64,000 bases of DNA from Sipunculus nudus (Eukaryota; Annelida; Sipuncula; Golfingiida; Sipunculidae). The notes below the pieces were generated by a model, which saw only the letters and a list, made by a program, of their open reading frames with translations, had not been told where the DNA came from and searched no databases. Positions within the stretch are counted from its first letter, which is position 1. Each line of letters opens with the position of its first letter. Positions 36,833-47,157 of the stretch are shown here, one piece after another. A program made the position numbers and the translations under genes. The DNA is taken from assembly GCA_026874595.1 (NCBI GenBank), contig CM049317.1, positions 9,892,382-9,956,381 of the forward strand, in the 5' to 3' direction.

Positions 36833-36956
36833 TATTACTATTACTATTACTATTACTTTCAATTTCTGATATTACTATTACTATTACCACATTTTATCTT
36901 CTATTACTATTACTATTACTATTACTGGGGTATCTATTACTATTACTATTACTATT
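36833..36956 (+). repeat. (CTATTA)n subterminal array, left
   Basis: Four blocks of CTATTACTATTACTATTAC separated by short unique spacers. The same sequence recurs in the same orientation at the right flank of the element. Confidence 0.85.
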
Positions 36957-37159
36957 ACATAAACTGATGGGAGGATTCTAGACTTTGCGCAGCCATGAGT
37001 GCTATAAACTAGCACTGCAATCACATTTTTATATTATATATTAATATCAGAAGCACCTATATCATCCAGTTACCTACACAATTTTCTTATACTGTGTCTG
37101 TCATTAACAATAAGCCTAATGATACTGGAGATCTTAAATATTTCAGCTTCTTTAATTCT

Positions 37160-37161
<2 letters not shown>

Positions 37162-37231
<70 letters not shown>
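37162..37231. repeat. (TA)n microsatellite
   Basis: About 34 TA units in the nested element. Confidence 0.95.
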
Positions 37232-37233
<2 letters not shown>

Positions 37234-38738
37234 AAACCTCAATGATTATTGGGGCGTTTCAAGTCGAAATTATAAGATAATTGTATGAACTCTTGAATAC
37301 ATGTAATTTAAAAGCAGCCCATTGTAAAGACCCTGGCATATGTATAATATTGATTTATAATTATATGCATACTTGTACATTTTTTATTATTTTCATATAT
37401 ATTTCACATAAATTTATTTTATAGTACATACTTCTGTTAAGATTTAATCTTCTTTCGCATAATTAATAAATAAAGATTTTCAGTGTAACTAAAAATGGTC
37501 TCCAAAGGAATTATTCATGATTCTGTCATATTAATATTTAGTATCAAAGCTGACAATTAAGTCCTTTATGTATGTATCAGGAGAGGAATTTTGGTAGGGC
37601 TGTGTCCTGTTTCTACTGTTTACATCAAGATTCTGGACACATTCTAAACTGGAGACAAAAGTACCCCATCTTCTCAAGTGTATATATATTCATTTGGATA
37701 TGATGCTATGTTTTATTTTATCACATAGTACATCTTGAGAGTGAACAGAGAGGTGGAAAAATTTAGGAATATGGAGAGTGATTTAAACTTATATCAATTT
37801 TACACAACAAATAAAATATTATTTATATCACTTTCACAATTAATTTGGTATTCAACAATCTCTACACTAAATTTTGTACATAACAGGATCTAATTATTTG
37901 ATATCAAAATTTCAGATATTAAATAATAAAATATTAACAGTTACTTATATTCTCATATTATATAATCAAATAAATTAATATCTTAAAAAAATTGTTCATT
38001 TAATTTTCAAAATATAAATTAACACAATTTTAGATACTGAATGAAGGTCTGCAAAATTGGTACTATGAAATAACAGACAAGTATTAAAAGAATTATTTTA
38101 AAAGAATATTTATATAAATTAAATAGATAATACATGTGCCTGCAGTATGACTTTATCAAAGTGACTGTAGTACTGGTATGAGTTTATATAGCATTGTAGG
38201 CTTCCATACGTTATGGGTAGTGAAAACACCATAAGCTTATCATGAACATTTTGGGTCTGCACTGCAACTACACCTGGTTCCATATTCTATTTTTCTTAAA
38301 TGTGTGTTATTGCAATCTGTATGATTAAAATGCAAACTGGCTTGTGAAAATAAATCTAGGTACATTTCAGAATATGCATATGGATTGATGGATGTGAGAT
38401 AAGATGTACATGTCAATATAATAATACACAATTTATCTGTCTCATAACATCAAACATTCCTCTGTTTTCCATGGTTTACTAATCAGTCAGATTGTGCCAG
38501 GTTACCTATTTGGCTGTGACCTGCTCTGTCCAGTACTCTTATGTAATTAGCACCAGTGGTCACCAGCAGTGTGGCAGCTGGCCCATGCTTGCCTCAACAA
38601 TAGGCACTTCCTGGGCAATTGCTGGACAAGAATTGAGTGTGTTCAGCATTATTTGCTGATATGCTTCATGATCAAGGGGCTCACAGGAAGTAATAGAAAG
38701 TAATATGTATTACTCTATTACTTTGCCTTCTGTTTCTA
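37232..38738. other. Non-coding interior of the nested element
   Basis: AT-rich sequence. No transposase or other conserved reading frame was found on either strand. Confidence 0.45.
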
Positions 38739-38846
38739 TTACTATTACTATTACAGCTAAAATTTTTGAGTCTATTACTATTACTATTACTATTACATGG
38801 AAAAAGCTGTAATAGTCTATTACTATTACTATTACTTATTACTATA
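38739..38846 (+). repeat. (CTATTA)n subterminal array, right
   Basis: Three blocks of the same CTATTACTATTAC unit as the left flank, directly next to the right inverted end. Confidence 0.85.
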
Positions 38847-39258
38847 ACCCCATGTCTGCCTGAGGAGGAGATATCCCAGGCTAGCAGAGATGCCCAGGAA
38901 ACAGAGATCGAGACAGTGACCAAGAAAACCTCCAGGGGGCGAACAATAAAACTGCCTGTACGACTCCGTGTTGACCTTGGGGCAAAGTGAAGATAAAGTG
39001 CTTACAAAGACTGTTTAATTCATAAGTAATTTTTCATCACAGAAAGACTTTGCATAGTAAGAACTCAAAATCCTTTATTAGTAATTAAAAATAATTCTTT
39101 CATGTACAACCCAAACTGTACATCATAAACATACTAATTGCTATTAACAGAACCTCATACGAAGTCGTGCTATGAGAAGCATTACCAAAACACCAAGATC
39201 ATATGTGGTCTTCATTCAGTTCAAATAACCCAAAGCTTTTATTTTTTTTTGTTCTTTT

Positions 39259-39269
39259 AGAAAGGGAGA
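39259..39269 (+). promoter_or_regulatory. Polypurine tract
   Basis: AGAAAGGGAGA immediately before the 3' LTR, in the position used to prime plus-strand synthesis. Confidence 0.8.
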
Positions 39270-39472
39270 TGTTACGTATATTAAAATTAACATTAATAAC
39301 ACTTGGTTTTGTTTACATAAGCGAGCCTAGTAATTACCGTAAGCAACAGCATCACTCTCGCAAGCGGCCCCAGCCGCCCGCTTAGTTCAGATATGTAATT
39401 TGATGAATACAGATGTTCTTGTCAACTGAATCTGAGTCTTATTGTTTGTGTGAAAGTATAAAACACGCAACA
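39270..39472 (+). repeat. 3' LTR
   Basis: 203 bp, same length as the 5' LTR. It is followed by the second copy of ACCAC. Confidence 0.95.
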
Positions 39473-39704
39473 ACCACGACAACATTTTATGCGACACCTG
39501 TTTTGTCTTAGTGGACATGAAGACCAGATTCTGAACAACTGCCCTGTGATCCTTGATAATAATTATAATTAACATTAATAAAAAATATTTGTTATAATTA
39601 TCATTATATTTCAAGTTCACTTTTTAAAAACACAAGTAAAGACTAAAGTGTTTTTAAATTTATAATCAAGTTATATTTTTCATGCAATTTTAACTTAACC
39701 TCAC

Positions 39705-39900
39705 CTGATGTTTCTTCTTGAGCGGAAACTGTGACTAATTATGTGATATCCTGGAAAGCTCAGGACGATTTTGTAGTTTCCCTGTACTTTCGATGACAAT
39801 GAATGCTGGTAACTAAGCTTCTTTATCAAGCAACGCTGGACGTTTTTCGCACCTGTCCGGTTGTCAACATTTTAATCCGGGCTTTTCCTTTATAAAGCAG
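39705..39900 (-). promoter_or_regulatory. Candidate untranslated first exon and TATA promoter (FAIM?)
   Basis: On the minus strand a GTGAGG donor (39699-39704) follows sequence ending GAAACATCAG. A TTTATAAAG box lies at 39888-39897, about 185 bp upstream of the donor, in a stretch with more CpG than its surroundings. FAIM needs an upstream non-coding exon, and this is the first plausible one in that orientation. If right, the Ty3-type element lies in FAIM intron 1 in antisense. A different gene cannot be ruled out. Confidence 0.33.
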
Positions 39901-42900
39901 TCCCGCGGTGAATTTGAGATCGGGCAATGACAAAATTATTCCCTAATTCTAGTTCGACTGGCTTCTTTTTGTGTATTTACCACACATTACTGCATTTCAA
40001 TTAGCCAGTGATATTTCAAACACAAGCAGAACAAGCATTCGTGTGTGTTTCGTCACCGTTGCCATGGAGATAAAATGTGTTTGCAAATATGGCTGCCTTG
40101 ACGCAGTCAACTTGGCACATGGGAGTTTGCTAAATATAGGCACACTCTGGCATACGCAGCATGCTTTAATGTCACCGATCAATGATATTTGTGCCTAATG
40201 TGTGTGTCCTTGAGTTAGGGGGACTAGAAATGTCATTGCCAAGGAATTGTCGATCCGCATGCATACAATAAAAATACAATACAAATTGTAATCAACAATT
40301 TGCAACAGCTCTAGATTTATAGGTCCAAATTTACATAGAACGGTAGGCCATAAAAGTTAAAAAAAAAATGTGAAAAGCCCAGAGGAGCCAATGACATTTG
40401 CTATGGAAGTGTTACCATAACGAATATGCATAAGAATGGAGTCATAAAAATGAAGGGATTTCAGTTGCATATTTTTTTAACATTTAGTTTAAAATACTAA
40501 ACATTTAAAGCACTTTGATGAATTAACATATAATTCACATATTTATAAAAGTATAGTAACAATGTGTTTATAAAAATTATAGATTTATAATTATTTCCAA
40601 ATAGATAAAATTACACCTGCATCACAAGAGTAAAAGAATATCAAAATTACATAACTGCAAGGATATAAGAATATACTGTACCGGTATTAGCCCGATTTAA
40701 TTGGACTCGACAATATTATCAGGCCCTGCCATATATTGAGTTCGATAGCTATACAGTGAGGGTTTCTACAATATAAGCATCAAACTACACACTACCCAAT
40801 GCCCTTGTAAACCATGCAGTGTCAACAGGTTTTTATTACCCCGTGCCAGCGCGCGTCACCCTTCGATCAGAGCTGAGCCTGTTGAAACAAAGGAAGTGCT
40901 TATTTCCACCTCCCGGAGTGGAAATAATTAAGGTCTTGGATGCTTATTTCCACTCCCCCCAGGGGTTGAAACAAAATTAAAGATTGCTTATTTCCACACC
41001 TGAAATATATTGATATAAAAGTTAAATGTTTGTAAGTTTTGAAAGTCATTTACAACAGCTCTATAAAGGATCGCATTGGGTGAATATATAATGGAAGAGC
41101 GTTATTTGTCTTACATTTTTATCCAAATTGGTGACAACAGTCTAATTATGACTGTTACATGCATCCTATAATTCTTTGTAGTTCTGGTTTTTCTTAGACG
41201 AGTTCACATATTTTAGCATTTCAGTCATGTCATTCAAATTGTTCAGGACAAAATCAGTTGCGGGATAATATTTTGAAATACCAGAGCAGTGGGTGCTGGT
41301 CTTGTGCAACTGATTAAACTTTACCTTTGCAGTAGGCACTGAGCAAGTGCTGGTCTTGGCATGTCGAGACAGACTCTAGACTAGCCCTACTGGTGAGGTG
41401 CTTATAATAACCACCTACTGATAAGGACTGAGCCAGGAATAAAGTGTTGTCATAACATTTCTCAACCCTATTTGAGCTACCTGAGGCACTTACTCTCATA
41501 CTAAGTGTAAGTCTATAAATGTATTAAACAAAAAAGTTGGCATATTTTAACTATTTGCATAAAAATATACATTTAATTTGTCTTGAAAAACTTGGTCACA
41601 CATGTAAGGGACCGCCTCCATTTTTTATGCTATCTTCTATGCATGTAGGCTTACATATAGATCTGCAGAAAGCCATTCCGGTTTCGGACCACGTACGTGG
41701 GGGGACAATCTTAAAAAAAATTCTGTGTTGGAGCTAACCCGGCCGGTCGAGACTTTTGGCTGCGGCTGGAATTTTTTTTTACTAATCTGCATTTTATTTG
41801 GTATCTGATCTGCCGCAAGCGAACCTGGCCCCGTAAAAATCTGTCTCCTTGTGCTAGAACAATAACCCTTCTATTAGGCCTAAATTCTAAGATGCTCTTA
41901 ATTTCCATAGCCCCCCCCCCCCCCCCAATAATGAAAGATATAGCCCCACTCGACGTTGCCGATCTTTTAATTTGAGCCTAAAAAAATTATAGTCTGTTTG
42001 TGTCTATATACCTAGGACAATCGGTACACTCGTGAGCGAGAGGGGAAAACTGCCGGGAAACCGCTACCAAATTTCGTTACACAGGCGAAACAGCATTAAA
42101 AAAAATATTGAGCAATTAGAAATAGTTCTTATTTGATTACAAATAAAGCGGAAGCTAATCGTTGTCACATTTAATGAAAGTTTAAGTCAAAGTCGACATT
42201 CATACTGTCAACCGACTGAAGTTGGCATTCAATCCATGTGACACGTTGATTTGCATAAACACGTGCCGCGCCCACGCAAACGTTCTCGTGATTCTTCATG
42301 ACTATTTTGGCGGGAAAATGTTCATTGACATCGTGTCGCTTACGGTGTTTCTAATTTTTTAGCTACGGTCACGGTGGCACCGTGGGAATATAAAGCAAAT
42401 AACGCGGGCCTTTTCAATTAAACCTGCAACTGACGATGTCTAACGCCCGATCTCCACATATTCCGATGTTTGGTATTGCAGGAATTGCGTAAATTCAACA
42501 GTTCTATGGCGATCATGACAGGGCTTTGCGAGCAGACCGGTAATTGACGAATTGTTTCTATCCAGCCACAGCTGATAAAAAACGCATAAAATTTTAGCAA
42601 CCGTCTTTTCTGGTTGTGATTCTTTTTAACTGTCTTTGTTAAATTATTTCATTTTATTTTATTAATAGCCTTTAAAGTAAGCTGATATATCCTGACGGTA
42701 CGGCGTTTCTTGTTTAGACGTATAGATAAGATGGAGATCAACATTGCTCCCTCAGTCATTAATTACAGAAAAATTAAATATGTTATTTACAAGAGGATTT
42801 AAAAAAAAGAAAGTGACAATAGACTGGAAAAATATATTTAAAAAATAAGGCTTTATGTCAATGAGTAATATTACAAATATTAGTAATTATAATAAAATGT

Positions 42901-44345
42901 CTTAAGTTACACACAAGTGCATGGTATATATCAGAGTATGACCCGTCAGATGCAAAAAGTCGATGTCTGTGACATTTTTTTATGCGTGGCATCAGATAAC
43001 TGGCACTAAAAATCAAACAAAAGAAACTTATTTTTTTTTTATAATAAAAAAAAAAATAAAATTGTCTGCAAATCTGTGTGAGATCCAGAAAAAGGCTTAC
43101 AGGCCTAATGCCAACTAGTGCAATGTTTTATAAATCAGTTATAATGTTTCTATGATAACATACCTGACCATTATCGGAGAAGTACTCATTTACTTTTCAA
43201 ATACGTATATGTTCGACAGGTACATGTACAAACAAAAAACTGAAACAGTTTGAACCCGCGTACAGGATTTAAAGCTTGTAATAAAACAAAATCTATTCAG
43301 AGATACCTTGCTGTGCATGTTCCAATGGTATCGAGGCGAGGAAAAAATGGAGTACGGGTATGTAATATGACATAAACCCTCAAATATGCTATAATATTCG
43401 GCAAAAAAGGTGTAGTAAACTCTAGATCCTCATTAAAAATTCCTTCCTTACCTGATGACTCTTATGGAACCAATTTTAGCCCAAACACAGAAATTTTTAA
43501 GATGGTTTCAAGGTCTTAAGCATGCACCTCAGCTGAGATACATATGAATTCACAATCTCCAGGGCTTGCTTCCTGTGATCTACAGTAAGACCACTGAAGT
43601 CAGTTAAGTAACTTAAATAGTTGTATAAATATATACGAGTATACATCTCTTTCCATTGTTAATTTAAAACCACAGGCGCTTGAATCCTTATTTGTAATAA
43701 AGTCTTCATATGTCTAAATATGATTATATTACAAGTGATAACACGGTAATACCATTTTATTATTGGGTTGTTTGACCTGATTTCCTCTTAGTATCTCTAA
43801 AAACATTGGAGATATGAAGAAATTATCATTAATAGGTATTCAAGCGCCTGTAGAGCAACAAATACCGATATAAAATCTCTGCTGCATGGCACCCAGTGAA
43901 GAGGTAACTTAATTCATGACATTTAGTAGCCTACATGCACAGAACTTTTAAAATAACAGAACATATGCCTATACGCTATGTGTATTACGTTAATTAAAAC
44001 ATGTATATACTCACGTGCCGCATCCATATGAAATATTACAAGATATCCCAATTAAAATGGCAAATTAGTTTGCCTTTGAAGATCAGTTCCACATTTATAC
44101 CTTCCTTTTTCGTTTCTGTTTTTGTATGTCCTCCGACAGCAGTAATTTGAAAGAAATGTTCGCTACTGAGTGTGTTGTATTGAAGTAAACTTCAGCGCTT
44201 TCGACGGAGCATAGATAGGGCTGTACTTCGCGTAAATTTACTTAGTCGAGGTGCGTGAATGTGAAACGGTATAGAAATTAATGTGCATTAGTGGTTTATG
44301 ATAAGTCGTAAAACTTAAATAAACAAGAGTGATGAAATTTACGTG
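39901..44345. other. Intergenic, no gene recognised
   Basis: Contains an X-box-like GTTGCCATGGAGAT (about 40056), three copies of GCTTATTTCCAC at 40895-41000, a 17-C run near 41911 and a moderately CpG-rich stretch at 42230-42420 with CCACGCAAACG and GGCGGGAAAATG that may be regulatory. No conserved exon was found. Confidence 0.35.
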
Positions 44346-44432
44346 ATGGAAACGTCCGAGACAAGTCCTTACGAAGAAAAACTAAATACGGAGCTAACAG
44401 TTTTACGAGGCCAGCTTTGTATAAAGTTCTGA
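44346..44432 (+). CDS. Short open frame, possible first exon
   Basis: 28 codons starting METSETSPYEEK with a helical, charged look, ending in TGA. A weak GTATAA donor inside the frame (44419) could make it the start exon of a longer protein. No family recognised, no acceptor partner found; chance is quite possible. Confidence 0.15.
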   Translation: METSETSPYEEKLNTELTVLRGQLCIKF

Positions 44433-44921
44433 AGACTGTCCCACATTTAATCCCAATATCGAACATTTCATTTTATTGACTTCGGACCGTTCATTCATTG
44501 TTTTTATACACTTCGCAGCACTCAGGTTGTGAGCTGCTATATAGTCACCATGTAGAAGTAAAGTCTGTGTGCAGACATATATTTTGTGTATAAGGTGATT
44601 TGGTTAAGTTATATTTTTACTCAGAACAGCCAACCAAACTTTACTACCGAAGAGTTAGCAAATATTCTAATTTCCAGTTGTGTGGTGTTTGGCAGTTACC
44701 GTTTATTCAAATCAATGTTTGTGTATCCTTTATTAACTGTTATAGACGTTTGAAATTAAAGATTATTACTGTCTAAAGTAAAGTGTCCAGCATTTCGACT
44801 GCAGTAATTGACATTTCAAGTATCATGCTGCTACCATTTACATCTTTATTTCTAGGTCTTTTTTCTGCAGACTTGTGGATATCGATCATAGATATTAAGA
44901 AAAGAAATAATAAGAATTCCG

Positions 44922-45948
44922 TTTTTAGCCCTCAGCCCTCAGGCTGACGGGCTATTGTCGTCACCCATGCAAGCTGTCCGTTCGACCGTTTGTCCGGCGT
45001 CCGTTAACTTTTACCTTGTGAGCGGGATATCTCGAAAAGGATACACCGTCAGAATTTTATTTCCTCGGTAAAGATGTATATCGACAAAATCTCGGTCAAG
45101 GTTCGAAGACTGGTGACCTTGACCTATTTTTCTACGTTTTAGGGCTGATTATAGAAAAACACTTAGAAGCTTATGTCTAAGGAACCATTGGGGGGATTTT
45201 TACAAAACTTACTATGGTCATTACGACTAAAAGTCTGTACCTGCTCCACAAGTTTGGTGGCGCCACCTACAATTTATGATTTTTTACGAATTTTTATCGG
45301 ATTTTTCAAATTTGGCCTTGTGAGCAGGATATCTCTAAAAGGATTAACCACAGGAATTTTCATTCTTTGGTGATGAAGAATACCGACAAAATCTTGGTCA
45401 AGTTCAAACATGGGTGACCTTGACCTAATTTTCGACATTTTAGAGCGGATTACAGACAAAGACTTAGAATCTAATTTCTCAGGAACCATTGAATCTTACT
45501 ATGGTCATTGGGACTAATGGTCTGTTCCTGCTGCACAAGTTTGGGGCACCACCTACTGTTTCTGATTTTTCAATGAATTTTTATCGGATTTAAACTTTTA
45601 GCCTTCTGTGCGGGATATCTCCAAAGGTATTCAACACAGGAACTTCATTTTTTCAGTGCTATTGCATATTTACAATATTTTGGTAAAATTTAAAGATGGA
45701 TATTCTTGACTGACTTATCGAGGTCACAGAACTTATAGAATAGAAAATAACTTAGGAGCTTATTTCTCAGGAAGCATTTGGTGGATTGTTATGAAACATG
45801 GTATATACCTCTCCAATTTAAATTTCTAACATATACAGATATACATCCGCATGACAACAAATATTTTGTACTTGTAACTGCATGTAACCACCTATAAACA
45901 CTGTTCTTTTGGCTGAGGGCTTTTATCAGCTTTTGCTGATATTCTAGT
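44922..45948 (+). repeat. Three-unit tandem repeat between GCCCTCAG / CTGAGGGC ends
   Basis: Units of about 285-303 bp begin near 45013, 45316 and 45600 (the last truncated). Each has TGTGAGC(A/G)GGATATCTC, then AAAATCT(C/T)GGTCAAG, GGTGACCTTGACCTA, AGGAACCATTG and CACAAGTTTGG. The block starts AGCCCTCAG and ends GGCTGAGGGCTTTTA, a short inverted repeat. The family resembles tandem-bodied mollusc repeats; no coding role. Confidence 0.8.
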
Positions 45949-46581
45949 TAGAAAATATATACATATCCCGAGGAAACTCTCTATACTTTGTATGTTTTAT
46001 CACGTGACCGTTTGTGCACATGTCAGTACACATAATTAGTACACAAATGATCCGCGGCTGATTGACTTTGTATAGTCTTCTATTTTAAATCTTTATTGTT
46101 TTCTCAAGAAGGATTTGGAGTTTTCTTCCGAATTATTAGACTTCTTCAATCCTTTAATAATTAAATATCTGCAATATTATAAATTACTTACAATAAATAC
46201 ATGTATGTACAATCATTAACAGAAATTTTTGGTGCCTTTGTTGAAGTCGAACCTATAATTAATGCACACACATAAAAAAAAAATTCGTAAATATTTTATC
46301 AGTTAATGCGTGATTTGCAAATACCAATGCGTATTTTTTTATAATAAACTCTTTAAAATCGCCTTCTTGCTTGATGTTTATGATAAACAACCAAATAATT
46401 CTCAGTTTAATTGATAAGGAGATTCCTGTAACGCTTGGATGATCAACTGTACATATTTATATATTAAAAGCAGTGGCGTCAATTTTTCTTCCAGGGTGGG
46501 GGGGGGGATTAATTTGTATATTTACATACACACTCACATATATCTTTTTTCAGCATCTCTGAGTGACATATTCAACTCTAT

Positions 46582-46618
46582 ATTCCCTTAATTCCTAACT
46601 GGAAGATTGGTATGTTTA

Positions 46619-46679
<61 letters not shown>

Positions 46680-46833
46680 ATAAATATATATATTATATAT
46701 ATATCTATTTATATATAAATGATTATATATATAATATATATCTATTTATATATAAATGATTATATATATATATATTTATACAATTATATATATAAGTAAA
46801 CATACCGATCTTCCAGTTAGGAATTAAGGGGAT
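46582..46833. repeat. Palindrome with (TA)n core
   Basis: Arms of about 40 bp, CCCTTAATTCCTAACTGGAA and its near-perfect complement, plus GGTATGTTTACTTATA, flank about 170 bp of TA-rich repeats. The whole block can fold as one long hairpin or cruciform. Confidence 0.88.
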
Positions 46834-46965
46834 AGCTGCATGGAACTTCTTTTTTAACCGTAAAACTTCAAAATCAAAATTGGTTTCACTTTAAGGCAAT
46901 ATATTGTGATAACATTTTACTTGCGAATGCTTACAAAAATTATTCCCGTGACGTCCTTACCACAA

Positions 46966-47157
46966 AGACCTGTACAGTCGAGAGGTAAAACGTTCGGCTT
47001 AATTCTCCTCTGCTGACCGGGGTTCGATCCCCATCTTGGCCATTAGAGTGGGTTGTATAGTGGCCCGTCAATGCAAGATGTGTAGTTTTCTGTACCTCTC
47101 TATATAGACACTACTGAACACCAGCACCCGAGTCATGGAGAGTGCCTGGTTTAATAA
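46966..47157 (+). mobile_element. tRNA-derived SINE
   Basis: Head GACCTGTACAGTCGAGAGG with GTAAAACG (A-box region), B box GGTTCGATCCC at about 47020, then GAGTGGGTTGTA, and the tail CATGGAGAGTGCCTGG. Same family as 36631-36826 with a shorter, diverged body. Confidence 0.78.

Larger units (their letters stand above)
36534..38858. mobile_element. hAT-like element nested in retrotransposon pol
   Basis: Perfect 12-bp inverted ends CAGACATGGGGT and ACCCCATGTCTG, with the 8-mer CCTGAGGA duplicated on both sides (36526-36533 and 38859-38866). Taking the insert and one duplication away leaves the host pol frame open, which independently supports the borders. It carries (CTATTA)-type arrays at both flanks (36833-36956, 38739-38846), a SINE (36631-36826) and a (TA)n tract. 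No transposase is seen, so it is non-autonomous. The 8-bp duplication suggests hAT. Confidence 0.88.
32577..38990 (+). pseudogene. gag-pol: gag-pol of the Ty3-type element, broken
   Basis: The first segment (32577-34475) holds gag, two zinc knuckles (CKFC...C and CNKCQKKNHFASKC, about 33259-33362), the protease motif DTGAS (33582-33596) and the first half of reverse transcriptase (KADLSSGYWHVQL, LPFGIS). The second segment continues with IADD, the catalytic pair in place of YADD. The third has RNase H (NDASEYGLG, TDHKPL) and integrase with its HHCC finger (HAGHQG, CKTC) and the D-D-E core (ATDIF, SDNGPQF). Breaks: a one-base frame change near 34376 in an A run; an A-run change plus a 19-bp direct duplication near 34741-34785; an in-frame TAA at 36190-36192; and a 2.3-kb insertion at 36534. 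The chosen gag start (32577, MSDADDN) is a guess; an upstream ATG at 32535 is in the same frame. Confidence 0.92.
32092..39472 (+). mobile_element. Ty3-type LTR retrotransposon, full length, inactive
   Basis: It is bounded by 203-bp LTRs and a 5-bp target duplication ACCAC (32087-32091 and 39473-39477). After the 5' LTR comes a TGGTGGCAGCGG primer-binding site (tRNA not assigned), then a single gag-pol frame, and before the 3' LTR a purine tract (39259-39269). Order is gag, zinc knuckles, protease, reverse transcriptase, RNase H, integrase: the Ty3 order. No envelope gene is seen. The LTRs differ at 5 of 203 positions, so the copy is not brand new. pol is broken and also interrupted by another transposon. 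Confidence 0.93.

Noticed and set aside
36724-36981. Leu-rich frame (runs of Leu)
   Set aside because: This is translated CTATTA microsatellite next to a SINE, not a membrane protein.
40048-40198. Frame starting MEIKCVCKYGCLD
   Set aside because: Cysteine-rich look is suggestive, but there is no repeat pattern, signal peptide or family match.
46980-47040. Possible tRNA gene (B box GGTTCGATCCC)
   Set aside because: A and B boxes are present but a complete cloverleaf with a paired acceptor stem is not. The conserved tail shared with 36631-36826 marks it as a SINE.
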